The notes beneath the pieces are model-generated. The model searched no databases, was not told the origin of the DNA, and saw only the letters and a list, made by a program, of their open reading frames with translations. This document shows, in pieces, positions 1-11,849 of a DNA stretch of 64,000 nt; position 1 is the first letter of the stretch, and every line of letters starts with the position of its first letter. The stretch lies in the NCBI GenBank assembly GCA_025331125.1, contig JAOALB010000029.1, forward strand, positions 1-64,000. The letters run 5' to 3'. The position numbers and the translations under genes are program-made. This stretch comes from Mycogone perniciosa (taxonomy: Eukaryota > Ascomycota > Sordariomycetes > Hypocreales > Hypocreaceae).

Positions 1-118
1 AAATAATTAAAAATAATTAAAAATAATTAAAAATAATTAAAAATAATTAAAAATAATTAAAAATAATTAAAAATAATTAAAAATAATTCAGAATAATTAA
101 AAATAATTAAATATAATT
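1..118. repeat. 10-bp tandem repeat, AT-only
   Basis: About eleven and a half head-to-tail copies of the decamer AAATAATTAA start at base 1, perfect for the first eight and then drifting (one copy reads AAATAATTCA). The array runs off the left edge, so its true size is unknown. It is not a telomere repeat (no TTAGGG/CCCTAA). Confidence 0.9.
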
Positions 119-2283
119 TAAGATAGTTAAAAGTAATTAGAAATCCTATTTTACTTATTAATATTTATTATATAATAAAAGATAACTTTTTTATATTTAA
201 TAATCTTAAATTAAAAATGAGTAATCTTTTCTTTATTTTATTTATTTTTATATATAAAAGCTTTTCCTTTCATTCCATAAAATTAATATAATATAGTTCT
301 TTTTTTTAAAGTCATTATAAGTAATTTATAGTTATAAATATAATAAAATTGCCTATTATATTACTATTTATTGATATATATAATGAATCTTCTTTGATTA
401 TGCCTTTTAATTAAAAGTATAGTAAATCTTTATTATTACTTTTATTCTTTAATATTTTAAAATATATAATTTATTAATTATTATTTTATAGCTTTTTTAT
501 AAATAATATTAATTATTTTTTAATTCCTTTTATTTTATATAAGTTTTATAGTTTATTAATATCTTTTAAAATAAGTATTATTTTCTTTTATTATAAATAA
601 TTCCTTTTTAAATAATAAAGTTAAATTAACTTTAATATAACCTTTTTATAAATTAATAAATCTTTTTATCTTTTAAAGTATATCTATATTTTATATACTT
701 TTATATTTATTATATTTAAAGCTGTTTTTATAAATAAATGATATATCTATTCTTTTAGTAATATATATAATTTAATAATAAATATAAAATATTATTAATT
801 TATTATATTTATTAAATTCTTCCTTTACCTTATTTGTATATAAACCTGTTTCTATATATATAAATTCTTTTTATACTATTATATATTTATAATAATTCTT
901 TTAATTAGATTTAAAGAATATTTAGTTCATTTACCTTCAAGGTTATTATAAATATCTTCTTAAATTATTTTAAATATTCTTTACTTTTATCTTTATTAAA
1001 TTTATAAATAAAATATATATTATTGTAGTATATAATTTAATTAATTCATATATAATTTATGGCCGTTGAAACTATATTAACCTTTTATTTAAACCTTAAT
1101 ATAAACTTTTTAAGTTTATTAATTTTTAGCTTTTATATAGCTTCATAGTTTTTTTAAATATACTCTAATTTATTATTGTTATAATAAATAACTTTTACTT
1201 TTCCTTTTTAAACAATAGTTAAGTTTATTAAATTAAGCCTTTTCTTATTAAATTTAATAATATATTTTTATTACTTTTTACTTTAATTTATATATCTTTA
1301 ATATTTAAAAATCTCTTCAAATTACTATTTTCTTTCTTTCTATTTAAATAAACCCTATATTATAAATTATTTATATTTAAATATATTTTTAATAAATCTA
1401 ATAATACTTTTCTTATAAAACACTTTATAAAAGAATATTCTAACTTTTAATTTAAATTTATTATAACAGATTTAACAAAAGTAAAGTTTCTATATTTAAC
1501 TTTAAAAATATAGGTTTTAAAATATATATTATAAGTAAAGTATTTTCCTTTTTAAATTAAATTTACAAATTTACTTCTTATTATATCCTTTTATTAATAT
1601 TATTAAAAATACTTCTTCCTTTTCTTTAAATTAATTATAGTTAATAAATATTAATTATGTTTATTTATTAAATTTACTTTCTTATTCAAGAAATCCGTTT
1701 AAATAAATTTAAACTATTTTAAACTATATTCTTTAAATTACTTAATAATTAAAAAGACTTTATTAATTTTTATATTAAAGTAAATTCAAACATAAATAAA
1801 GTAATTATCTAATTAATGAAAGAATAATTAAAATATTATAATACTTTTATTTAAAGGCTTTAAAGGCTGTATTTTAGCTAATCCTTTTAAATTTTATAAA
1901 GGTTAATTCTTTTTAAAGCTTAATATAAAAGTTAAAGTAAATATAGTTTAATTTCTAAACTTATAATAGTTATTTATTATTAATAAACTATTTATTAAAA
2001 TTTAAATTTTCTAATATTTAAATACTAATAATATTATTTTTATTTTATATAATTAACATTTAGATATTAAAACGCTTTTTTATATAAATAGATAATTATT
2101 TTCTTTTATTAATTCTATTTTTACTTTTATTTATATTATTATATTTAGTATTATGTTACTTTTGACAATAAAATATAATACAACATAAAATATTAAAGCT
2201 ATTAAAACAAGTTATTTTTATAAATATATTTATAGTATTATTTCAACAGTTTAATAGCTTTTTAAATAAAAGTTATTAATATA
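119..2283. other. AT-rich, RIP-decayed non-coding DNA
   Basis: This stretch is almost pure A/T with stops in every frame. No terminal repeat, polypurine tract or conserved reverse-transcriptase signature could be read in it. By continuity with the clearly identified elements to the right it is probably old transposon sequence, but that is inference; no gene is supported. Confidence 0.75.
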
Positions 2284-2683
2284 TAATAATTTAAATTACT
2301 TCCTAATAGTTAAATTAAAGCTTATACTTTTATATTAATAAGGAAATTACATATAAATATTAAATAAAGTAATATAATTTTAATCTTATAAAAATACGTA
2401 ATTTTAATAAATATAATTAATTAATATCTATTTAAATAACTTTATTAAATAATTCTAATCTATTTTATTTTATATATAAAGGAGATATATAATAAATATA
2501 TTTAGATTATATATAGATTACAGTTATATTGGATTACTTTAGCTTATCTTTTATAATTTAAGTAATCCATACATTATTGTAATCCGAGTAATCTTTCTTC
2601 ATTAATTAATTGTTCTGTCGTTCTTCTAGGGTATATACTGCCCTGGACCCTTTATACGGCTATAAAAGGGTCAGGTCGTGACA
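2284..2683 (+). repeat. Dispersed repeat, copy 1 (LTR-like, strongly RIP-decayed left part)
   Basis: Bases here align with 6,240-7,107 in the same orientation. In the first 25 bp (2,284 on against 6,240 on) almost every difference is a transition in which this copy has T for C or A for G, the direction expected of RIP. The match runs through the AGATTACAGTTATAT block near 2,514 to the AGGGTATATA block at 2,629. The right part is less decayed and ends near GGTCGTGACA (2,674-2,683). It begins with TA where the sister copy has TG. An LTR is the simplest reading, but no polypurine tract or primer site adjoins it, so the class is open. Confidence 0.65.
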
Positions 2684-3666
2684 GGTAATCGAATAAGTGA
2701 TTATACGTCTTAAAGTAGTAAGCGTTAAAGTAATTACTCTTAGCGCGGTGATCACTTCCTGATAATTGGTCAGAGTAACCGATATTTTCCTGTATCCCCG
2801 CGACCTGGTCTTCGACATGGTCAGGTCGTGACAATATACAGCCGTAATCAACTTAGGCAGGTGCCGAGTTCCTTTACCTAGGCTCTGATACACAATAAAC
2901 AGTGTATCGTCCCCTTCCTTCCTTCCTTCCTTTCTTTCCTCTTTATCTGCACTTTGCATATCAGGCTCTTAGCCTATAATACAAAGTAAACTTTAAAATA
3001 CTTTATTTTAATATTACTTTATATCTTAATAATCTATTTTATTTATTTCTAATAGTAGCCTAAATGTTACATTTACCATATATAGGCATTTTGTATAAAA
3101 GGGTAGAATTATATATTTAATTAAAGATCTCGTTAAACTAGGTAATATTGCGATATAAAAATCAGGCTGCGCGGGATGTACCTATACGCGGTTGCCCTAT
3201 CCCCCCCCCTGGGCCTTATTTCGTTGTTTAGTCACGGTGTCTCAGGCCCAAGTATAGTCCTTATTTATAAGGTCTTGTATATGTTTATTCATTTTACAGC
3301 CCAGAGTAAGATTCTAATATCCTGAGCTCAAGAGGAATATTAGGAACACAATGAAGCTTATGCAATAAGCTAGAAAAGAATTGAAGTCGTCACTCTTCTC
3401 ATCCCAAATTAAATGGGAAAAGCTTCTACCTAAATACATGAAAACCAGCTATGTAACAGGTATTTAAATGTTCTATATACTTTCTTGAGAATAATATCGA
3501 CTTACAGATCCAGTCATGAACTGACGGATCCGACCATAGATTCATTCCCAAGATTGACAGCAACCCTAACCCAACACCATGGCAACAATTCCAGCCCCAT
3601 GATCGGACCGATTGGGCAATTGACTGGTCGAGTTCAGGGACCTGCTTCCTAGCACTAACCGAGCTG
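2684..3666. other. Intergenic part of the island: duplicated 14-mer and CT-rich tract
   Basis: The 14-mer GTCAGGTCGTGACA closes copy 1 of the dispersed repeat (2,670-2,683) and recurs at 2,820-2,833, about 150 bp further on. A CCTT/CTTT tract lies at about 2,910-2,945; the sequence around it recurs, RIP-decayed, near 32,460-32,520 and 33,345-33,420. A run of nine C follows near 3,200. From 3,300 to 3,666 composition is normal, but only shadows of the downstream secreted-protein gene are open. No separate gene is supported. Confidence 0.6.
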
Positions 3667-4299
3667 TCAAGGCGAGTCGCTGCACTTGCTTCCACAGCCA
3701 TAGTTGATACGCGAAGTTGGTGCCTTATGCTCCCAGTCTTGCATCCAAGCTGTCCAGTCATCGGCGGCCTGATGGCCACGTTTAGAACACCGTCCTCGCG
3801 AGTACCCCTTCTGCGTAACAAACTGCTGTTGGGCCCAGATAATATGGCATTGGCCATCATTCCAGGTGCAGGACGTAGTATCCTGCGCAGCGTGGCACTT
3901 CTGCAAATCATATCCTAGGCTGATTCCTAATTTGATCATCTTGATCTCAATACCCGCGTCGATACTGACAGACCACGTCTCACAGTTCTGGGTTCCTGTC
4001 ATTTTGGCAACCTGGCACATGCTGGTGCTAGCACAGTAGACTTTGTTTGAGGCTGGATACCATGGGCCTCACTCTACAGTCTGCGACACCAAATACCAGT
4101 CCCTCCAGCACTTATCGCCAGATATATAGTGGTGGACCTGGTCGGAATCAACGTAGGTACCCTCCCCATCATTGTATCGCTTGGAAAGAGTACCATTGGT
4201 AGCCTCAGGAAGGGCAACCTCAGTAGGCGCAGCAGGATAGGCACTTGCTATGGACAGCCAGGCCACAGCAAGTGTAGAGAGAACTTGAAATATCGCCAT
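3667..4299 (-). CDS. Small secreted cysteine-rich protein, interrupted by an in-frame TGA or by a 69-nt intron
   Basis: The reading frame starts at 4,299 with a clear secretory signal: MAIFQVLSTLAVAWLSIASA, cleavage likely near SAYP, followed by a possible KR processing site at residues 40-41. It continues in the same frame to a natural stop at 3,667, with about ten cysteines and Trp-rich motifs such as CTWNDGQCHIIW and NYGCGSKCSDS. This layout is typical of small secreted proteins that many ascomycetes export; a precise family was not assigned. One in-frame TGA sits at 4,069-4,071 (codon 77). A CGA-to-TGA transition would explain it, making this a pseudogene. Alternatively a 69-nt intron in phase (donor GTATTT about 4,100, acceptor GCTAG about 4,032) removes the stop and keeps the frame, but its donor is weak and it deletes residues that look coding. 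The gene is alone in a small island between RIP-decayed blocks. Confidence 0.6.
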
Positions 4300-5755
4300 T
4301 GTAGGAGTAGCGAAAGATGCTGGAAGTGTAGGATGTGCAGTGATGAAAGTTTAGAGTGATTTTGTTTGAGGGTAGAAGGGGATGATCCCTAAAGAGAAAC
4401 CCAGTAAGAACTGGGAGTATGAGAAAAGACTGATGATCGTGAATTCACAAACCAAAATGTATGATTCTTTGGCTGCTCTTATAGTTGTTGGAAACGCAAC
4501 TTGTCATTAGTTATTCATGCGGCTAACAGATTCCATTAGCCGCTGAATGGATCAATCCATTTCGTCTTGTAGCGAGATAATGTATCCATTGATCCACATA
4601 TATTGCAGTGTTGCAAAAGGATGAAGACTAATCCTTAGTAGAAATCCCACCAAGCTCTCAGACTAAACAGTTGGCATTATGGGGGTAAAATAAAGTACGT
4701 CGAGAATTGGGCGGCTGGAAGGATGGATCCGATATTCTCGCAGTTGACTTTATTCACGGTTAACTGGCAGTTGTCTTTATTGGCAACCTCCGAGCTGAGA
4801 CAATAGTGAAAACAAGCATAAGTTCCTAATTAGGACTATAGAGTAGGGCTTATAGATAAAAGGCTTACGGGGCTCACCCTTTCGTTTGTGAGGTCCAGTC
4901 GATGTTGGCTGCTTGGATTAGGAATGCCTACTACAAACCCACAAACTGATCTCAATAATACCTAGCGATTTAGAATTATTGGTGATCCGAGTTTATACGA
5001 TGATCTTCGCGGATCATTGCTGGAATCCTGCGGTGAAATGCGGGTGATCCATCTTCCACGCTACTGCATATCCTATTCAAGTGAAACGCCCTGTTTATAC
5101 GAGAGATAAGGGTGCTTAGACCAACATTGTTCCACGTGCAATGATCCATTAGACTTACGGGTATGGTGCAAAGTAAAAATTAGCATCGTAAACAATGGCT
5201 CAACTCCAACTATCTCGCCTGAGAAGATGTCGTTGTGAGAGAAGGCCGTTTATCGCAGAGGAGATAGTGGCTCAAAGCTTTAGGGCAGTAGATGCGAAAT
5301 TGGAGAAAGGGGGTTATGAGTGAGTGTGTGCCATGGAAATGTAAAGCAAACGCCACGTGTTTTGCTACAGAGCCTCTAATTGAGAGTATATGTAGTTCTC
5401 AACGGGGATTATAGCGGTTTATCATCTTGCACGAACCGGTAGATCGATATGTTACTTCTCTGCACATAGACGCATCAGCCCTCATTCTCAGTTCAATCAA
5501 AAGTAGTTTATAAGTACTAAGCTACAAATAAACCGTAAATGGAATCCATTTCTACTCGTTCAAGCATTTTCAACCAACATGCTGGGGCCAGATCCTTATT
5601 AGTGGTAGCGCGCACCACTTAATGGGCGTTCTAACCTCCATAGCCTGACGATCATCAGATTTTAATCCGGGATCCCAATCCTTAAAGTTGCTGGTGCGAC
5701 AACGCAGACATTGATAAGGGTACCACTGCCAGGAGATAGCGGATATGCCGAGTAG
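4300..5755. other. Intergenic island sequence with no recognisable gene
   Basis: This is normal-composition sequence upstream of the secreted-protein gene. It would hold that gene's promoter on the minus strand. Open frames are short, overlap each other on both strands and show no known motif. No RNA gene or terminal repeat was found. Confidence 0.6.
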
Positions 5756-6144
5756 TTTGTCGAGAGGAAGTTGACAATCCGAACCCAAACATACACACAC
5801 ACAACTGGTATCGGGCGCGGGAACCATGCTGCTGATAGAGCCACAAAGCAGCAATTAAGTAATATAAAGACTAAAGGATACTGCGGATCATTTAATTATA
5901 ATGCCAGCAGCTGAAAGCAATCAACAGTTACCTTTATATGCTATAATAGCTGTAAAGTTATAGGTAAAGTTGTATAGTAAAGGAAAAAGAAAGTTAGTTC
6001 TAGATTAAACTAAGTCTATCTATATATCTTTATACTCGTATGCCTTCCTAATCTAATAGTTGCTTAAATAAGCAGCCGACTTTTCTTAGGTAAGCTAATA
6101 AGATAATTGTAAGTGCGTTGGGTATATTAGTTAGCCCCAACAAA
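5756..6144 (-). mobile_element. Short TTTGTCG-ended element, copy 1 (reverse orientation)
   Basis: Read on the minus strand, this 389-bp segment matches the elements at 6,631-7,023 and 26,599-26,999 over their whole length. Shared landmarks are TATACCCAA near the start, CTTATTTAAGCAACTA in the first third, CCGCAGTATC in the second half, and a GTGTGTG-type tract before the end. Its ends are TTTGTTGGGG and CTCTCGACAAA. The 4-bp flanks are GTAG and GTAA, which would be a 4-bp target duplication with one G/A transition. There is no coding capacity, so it must be non-autonomous or a remnant. Confidence 0.75.
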
Positions 6145-6630
6145 GTAAAAAAAGCAACTAACTCTCCTATCCAAGCCGTATAAGGGTCTAAGTACTTAAC
6201 CTAACCTAGTTAAATAAGCTCTAATAAATAACTTAACTTTGACGATCCGGGTTGATTCTCAACAGTCAAAACTGAGGTCCATGGGTTTATATTGATAGAG
6301 AGGCCAGGGATAAATACTAAGCAGTAGTAATATAGTCACTATTCTATAGAATAGGCGTTTCTGGTAAATGCAATTTATTGACAACTATCTAAGTAACTAT
6401 ACTGAACGATCGTAACTTATCCACTCTTATATATAAAGGAAATATATAGTTAATATACTTAGATCACGTATAGATTACAGTTATATTAGATTACCTTAGC
6501 TTACGCTCCGTGATTTAAGTGATCTATAGGTTACAGTAATCCAAGTGATCCTTATATACAAGAGGGTGGAAAAGAGAGAATCAGGATGAAAGGGGAAGGA
6601 ATAGAAAGGAAAGGGAAGAATAATATGTAT

Positions 6631-7023
6631 TTTGTCGGGGGTAACTGACATACCCAATGCATTCACAGTCCTTCTTACTAGCCTACCAGAGTAAAGTTAG
6701 TTGCTTATTTAAGCAACTACTAGATTAGGGAGGCATAAGACTATAAAGATAAACAGATAGACCTAGTTTAATAACAACCAACCCGCGTTCTCCCTCAATA
6801 CACCACCCCTACCTGTGATTTCACAGCCGTTAAGGCGTAAAGAGGTAACCGTTGGTTGCTTTCGACTGCAGACATCATGATCAAATGATTCGCAGTATCT
6901 TTTAGTCCCTATATTACCCAATTACGGCTTCGTGGTTCTATCAAGAGCGCGGTTCCCGCGCTCTATTCCGGTTGTTGTTGGTGTGTGTGTGTGTGTTTGG
7001 AGCGCTGATTCCCCCTCGACAAA
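6631..7023 (+). mobile_element. Short TTTGTCG-ended element, copy 2
   Basis: This 393-bp element has terminal inverted repeats TTTGTCGGGGG and CCCCCTCGACAAA (about 7 bp perfect, then G/C-rich) and perfect flanking GTAT duplications (6,627-6,630 and 7,024-7,027). It has no open frame of note. A GT microsatellite lies at about 6,980-6,996, and a 9-bp-stem hairpin at 6,944-6,964. TG...CA retroviral-LTR ends at 6,633-7,021 were considered, but those give no matching 5-bp target duplication. The 4-bp duplication with TTTGTCG ends works for all three copies, so a MITE-like DNA element is preferred. Confidence 0.75.
6944..6964. repeat. Hairpin inside the short element (9-bp stem, 3-nt loop)
   Basis: AGAGCGCGG pairs perfectly with CCGCGCTCT around the loop TTC. 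The equivalent place in the copy at 26,599-26,999 (26,914-26,934) is also a perfect 9-bp hairpin, with loop GAA and two paired G-to-A / C-to-T changes. Confidence 0.8.
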
Positions 7024-7107
7024 GTATCAGATCCTCCCTGGTTAGTTAGTTAGTCTGTTATTCTTTTAGGGTATATATCGCCCTAAAGCCTTTATATACT
7101 TTTATTA

Positions 7108-8334
7108 TTATATACAATTTTATTTATTTATGATTTAATTTCTTTATTAATTAAGTAATTGTTATATGTTATTTATTAATAAAAGCTTTTATTTAATAAT
7201 ATAAATTAAGAATAACTTTTTTTATATATTTATATTTTCTTTATGTTTTTGTAAAAGTTTTAATAAAAGCTTTAATTATATAATAATATCTTTAGATTAA
7301 TTAGTAATAATATTAATATATATAGATTCTTTATATAATTATAAAAGATATTCATAAATAAAGCTATAAAAGCTTTTTTTTAAAAAAAGGTTAAAACTAT
7401 AATTAATAAAAGGTAAAAATATAATAATAGTGTTAAATATTATATTATTAGTAGTAAATTAAATTAACAAACATTTAGAAATATAAGTATTTTAATAAAT
7501 GTTAATAAAAGTATATAAATATTGTTTTATATTTATATTATAATTTTTGATTTTATAATTAGTTTTTAAAATAAAAGTTTAATTATTATTTTAATATAAC
7601 TGTAAATAACTTGACAAGTGATTTTGAAAGGTTTAATATAAATTATATATTATAATTTAATATAATATTATTGAATATATTATAAAAGTAATTGACTTTA
7701 TTATTTATAATTTAATAATTATTTATTATAATTTAAAATCTTTTATAAAGTTACTTTAATTATTAAAAAAATATTAAAGTTTTAAAATATAATTATTATT
7801 TCTTTTATTATAATATTTTATTTATATACTATTATAATTTATTTATTAATTAATTTACTTTTTAAAGATATTATTTAAATTTTAAAATAAAAAGAAATTT
7901 TATAAAGAAATAATATATTATTTACTTTTAATTTAATTATTAAAAGGTTTAATTTTATAAACTTATTTTTAATTTTTTTAATTTAATATATTAAACTTTA
8001 TAACTTTAGAATTATATTAATAAATAATATATAAAGTAAAACTAAAAGAAAATTAAATTATTAAGTTTATTATTAATTTAAAGCTTTAATAAAAATAAAA
8101 TATCTAAAGTTTTTAGAATTTATAATAATATTAAATATTTAGATATTATATAATATTAAACATTACTTTTTTATTACTTTAATAATAATTAAGGTTTTTT
8201 ATTATAGATTTTTAATTATATTTTCAAATATTATACTTTATATAAAGGAATATAATAAAATATATTTAATTAAATTAAAGACTTTCTTTTCTTTAAATAT
8301 ATAATTATTTCTTTTTAAAAGTATATTAAATAAC
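7108..8334 (-). mobile_element. Ty3/gypsy remnant (RNase H region), RIP-decayed
   Basis: The minus-strand translation of about 7,890-8,330, stops ignored, tracks the RNase H domain of the gypsy element to the right. The string E-(x)4-K-N-L-(x)3-L-I-I-I-K-V-I-K-K corresponds to its NYKIYNKKLLTIIKVIEK, and F-N-I-I-I...K-N-F-(x)-Y-F...K-A-L-N to its FNIIIDYKNFKYFTLTKALN. The fragment ends abruptly where the gypsy LTR starts at 8,335. The part from 7,108 to about 7,890 should be the downstream integrase side but is too decayed to confirm. Confidence 0.6.
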
Positions 8335-8506
8335 TGTTATAGCACTAACTGTAACGTAATATTAATGCCCTATTACGTAAGCTCTGGTTATATAACTAGG
8401 CCCTAATATATTCCTAGCTATACCTTTTTATAAAGCCTTAAGGCTTCCTTGCTCTTTACAGTATAATAATAATATTTGCCTTAACCTGCCTTCCTATACT
8501 ATAATA
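8335..8506 (+). repeat. 5' LTR of the gypsy element
   Basis: This is 172 bp, the same length as 21,966-22,137, with differences that are almost all C/T or A/G. Shared blocks include TATATAACTAGGCCCTAA and CCTTAACCTGCCTTCCTATA. Internal sequence begins GTTTATGC right after it, as in the related LTR ending at 31,963 on the other strand. Confidence 0.85.
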
Positions 8507-11500
8507 GTTTATGCTATCCCTTAACTCAGCTATACTCTTGCAAGGCATTTACTTAATTAATTATAAATTTCCTTAAATTCCCCCTTTATTCCTAAACCTA
8601 CAATAATGCCTTTATAGCCTAGCCTTTACCCTTTAAATCCTATACCTATAGGAAACTAATTATAAGCGAGATAAATATAAATGCCTTAAACCTTGCCCTA
8701 TAACCTAACCTAGCCTAATAGACTATAGTCCTCGCTATAAAGCTAGCGCCTTTCCTTTTTCTTTTTAAAACCTTATAAAAATCTAGTATTAATAGCGACT
8801 ATATATATTTAATAAACGCAATTATTAACGATAATAACATTTTTTACAACTTCTATCTTTTTAATTAAATAATAAATAAAGGCTTAATTTAATAGGAAAA
8901 ATAAAAGTAAACCTTTAAATAGGAAATGTTAAAATAGGCAGCTAAAAACCAAAACCTTAAAGTATCAATTAAAGCTTAAATTAAAGCTTTAAATATAGCT
9001 TTACTATTAAACTTTAAAAATAATAATTTATTTAACCACTATTAAATTTAAGACTTTAAGTAATTTAATAGTAAATTTAAAAATATTACTAAACGCTGAT
9101 AAAAATATATTAATTAATATTTATAAATTAATATTACGTTTATAAATAATTAATTAATCTTTCTAATTAAATTTAAATCTTTTTATATATTATAAGCCTT
9201 TTAAAGGGAAATATATATTAACTGCAATAAAAAAACTTTAATACTATTATTAGAAATCCTAATAACTTTACCTAATAATATAAAAAGACTAGTATAATAC
9301 TTTTTATTAATTTTAATAAATAATATAAAATAATTAACTTATTTTAAAAAGCATTACAATCCTTTAATAATTTATATATATTAAATAAGCCTTTTTAAAA
9401 CTTTATAGTAAAATTATTTATATTAGGCAGTAAATATAGTAAGACTGCTAAGCAGATAGTAAAGGCTTTAAAGATAAAGGTCTTTTAAAAATTTACTAAT
9501 ACTATAAAGACTTAAGTAATTAAGCCAGATAAATTTAACTTTATTAAATAATACTAACTTTATTTAACTATTTATAATAAGCTTTAAAAAGGCGCCTACT
9601 ATAATACCCTCTGTACTGCCTAAATAGGCTAGTATTAATAAAGCTATTAATAATAGCAGTAATATTATTAACGCTAGTAAAATAACTAAATAAATAACTA
9701 AACTACTGCCTTAATATTAACCAGTAACCTAATATAACTAAATGCTATATATATTATATTACTTTACCTTTAAATCTCTTGCAAAAAATATATTATTAAA
9801 AGACTATACTTTTATTATAAAAAAGTAAATTATAGCTTTAATAAATATAATAAAAAAAGCAGGTTAATATAGATTAAAGAAATCTATACTAGGTATAAAA
9901 CTAAAATTATTAAATTTAGCTATATTAGCTATACTTTAATTTAATAGTACTTTAAAGCTAATAATAAAATCGTTTAGTAAAGTATAATAACTAAACCCTA
10001 ATAGTATATTAATATTACCTATAATATTTAATTAACTTATAAATCTAGGCTTTAAATAATATACCCTCTTTAACTATTAATAAAGATAATAATAATAGCG
10101 CTAGTTTATTAACTTTTAATTTACTTTAATTTAGCCAGCTATACTTATTAGAAACCTAAACTTAACTTATAAACTTAAAAAAAGATTAACCTCTATTAAA
10201 AGTTATAAATAAAAGTTAACTGTAAATAATACTATTATTTTAAAATAAATTTATTACTACTTTTTTAATTAAAAGCCCTTTAAATTTAAATTAATAAATA
10301 GTAAATCCCTTTTACTATAAATAATACTATCTTTTATATATAATATTTATATTAATATAAAAGCTTTAATAGACAGTAGCTATATACTTTAAGCTTTTAT
10401 TAACTGCACCTTTATTAAGTAATTTAATATTATTATTTAATAACTACTATTTATTAAAAACTTCCTTTTTATTAATAAAAGTATAGCTAATAAAATTTTA
10501 AACTTCTTTATTATATAAACTATAATTAGCCTTTATAAAAAACTTTACCTCTTTTTTATTATAAATATCTTTAATAATATATTTATTATCTTTAGCCTTT
10601 TATAGCTAAAAGAATATCATTTTATATTAACTAGGAAAAATTAACTATTACTTTTAAATCCTATTATTATTATAACTATTGCCTTTTAAAGAATATAATT
10701 AGCTTTATATAAATTTTAATAGCAGTTAAAGTAAAAATAACTTTACTAGAACTAATATAAAGAATATATATTACTAGCAATTAACAGTTAAAGACGCTTT
10801 AAATAAACTAAAGCTTAACTTAACTAAATAAAAAACTATATTATACTAGCAACTATTAATTAAAAATACTTAAAAAAAAGACTATAATTTAATTAAAAAG
10901 GGAGTTTATAAACTATATATTTTATAAACCTTACTATTAAACTAAAATTATTATATAATTTATAGGTGCAGTAGAATTAATAATAAGGAAATATAAGTAT
11001 AAATAATCTTAAATTAAATATATATAAAGCCGCTGCCTGCCTTTATAATCTGCAGTTAATAATAAAAAGGAAAACCTTTATTAAAGCTACTACTATTACC
11101 TTTTAATATACTGCTTCTGTAAAACTATACTAAACTTAAAAATTAAGAAATATACTTAAATATAGTAAATATTTAATTAATAGCAGCTATAAACTTTAAT
11201 ACTTTTTATTATTAATTATATATTTACGCAATAAAAGTAATTTAAAAAAAGATTAATTTAATTATTAAAACTAGGGAATTAATATTTACTAGCTTATTAA
11301 AGCTTTTAAATAAACTTTTCTAATAAATACTTATAGGATAAAGAGATTATATTAAAGCAAAAATAGTATTATTAAAAGAAATATATAACTTTATTAATAA
11401 ATACTACTTTTTAATATAATTAAAAAAGATTATAGCTATTAATATAAAGAAATTTATAATAGGAAAATTTAAGTTTAATAAATTAAATATTTTAAAGAAA

Positions 11501-11849
11501 CTGCTATCCTGGCTATATAACTTATATAATACTTTCCTGCTAAAGATAGTAAATAAGCTTTTTTTATAATAAGCCTAAAACTATAAAATTAAAATATTAT
11601 TAAGAAAAGTCCCTTTATATTAAGAGAACAGGCTATTTTCACTTAATAACCTGCAGGTAATAAAAAAATAATTAAATAATAGTTTAATAAAAGGATTTAT
11701 CTATAAATTATAAATATAATATACTACTCTTTTCCTTTTAACCGTAAAACTAAAAGGCAGTATTTATATTTATTAAAACTATTAAAGGCTAAATAATATT
11801 ACTATTAAAAGTTAATACCTATTACTATTAATCTAAAAAACCTTTAATA

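Larger units (their letters stand above)
6240..7107 (+). repeat. Dispersed repeat, copy 2 (better preserved, split by a short element)
   Basis: This copy begins TGACGATCCGG and aligns with 2,284-2,683 up to about 6,555, then again from about 7,036 to 7,107 (GTTAGTTAGT, AGGGTATATA). Between those parts lie about 75 bp absent from copy 1 and the complete short element 6,631-7,023, which evidently inserted into this repeat. It keeps many C/G where copy 1 has T/A, so it is the less mutated copy. Confidence 0.65.

Noticed and set aside
1..118. Telomere repeat at the left edge
   Set aside because: The unit is AAATAATTAA, not TTAGGG or a known fungal variant.
2652..2959. Two minus-strand frames of 60 and 99 codons
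   Set aside because: They overlap each other and run through a dispersed repeat end and a CCTT tract; no motif.
5570..5854. 94-residue minus-strand Cys-containing frame
   Set aside because: It runs into the short element, and its Cys/Val run is the translated GT tract.
6633..7021. LTR with TG...CA ends
   Set aside because: No 5-bp duplication fits these borders in any of the three copies, whereas borders two bases further out give 4-bp duplications in two copies and a near-match in the third.
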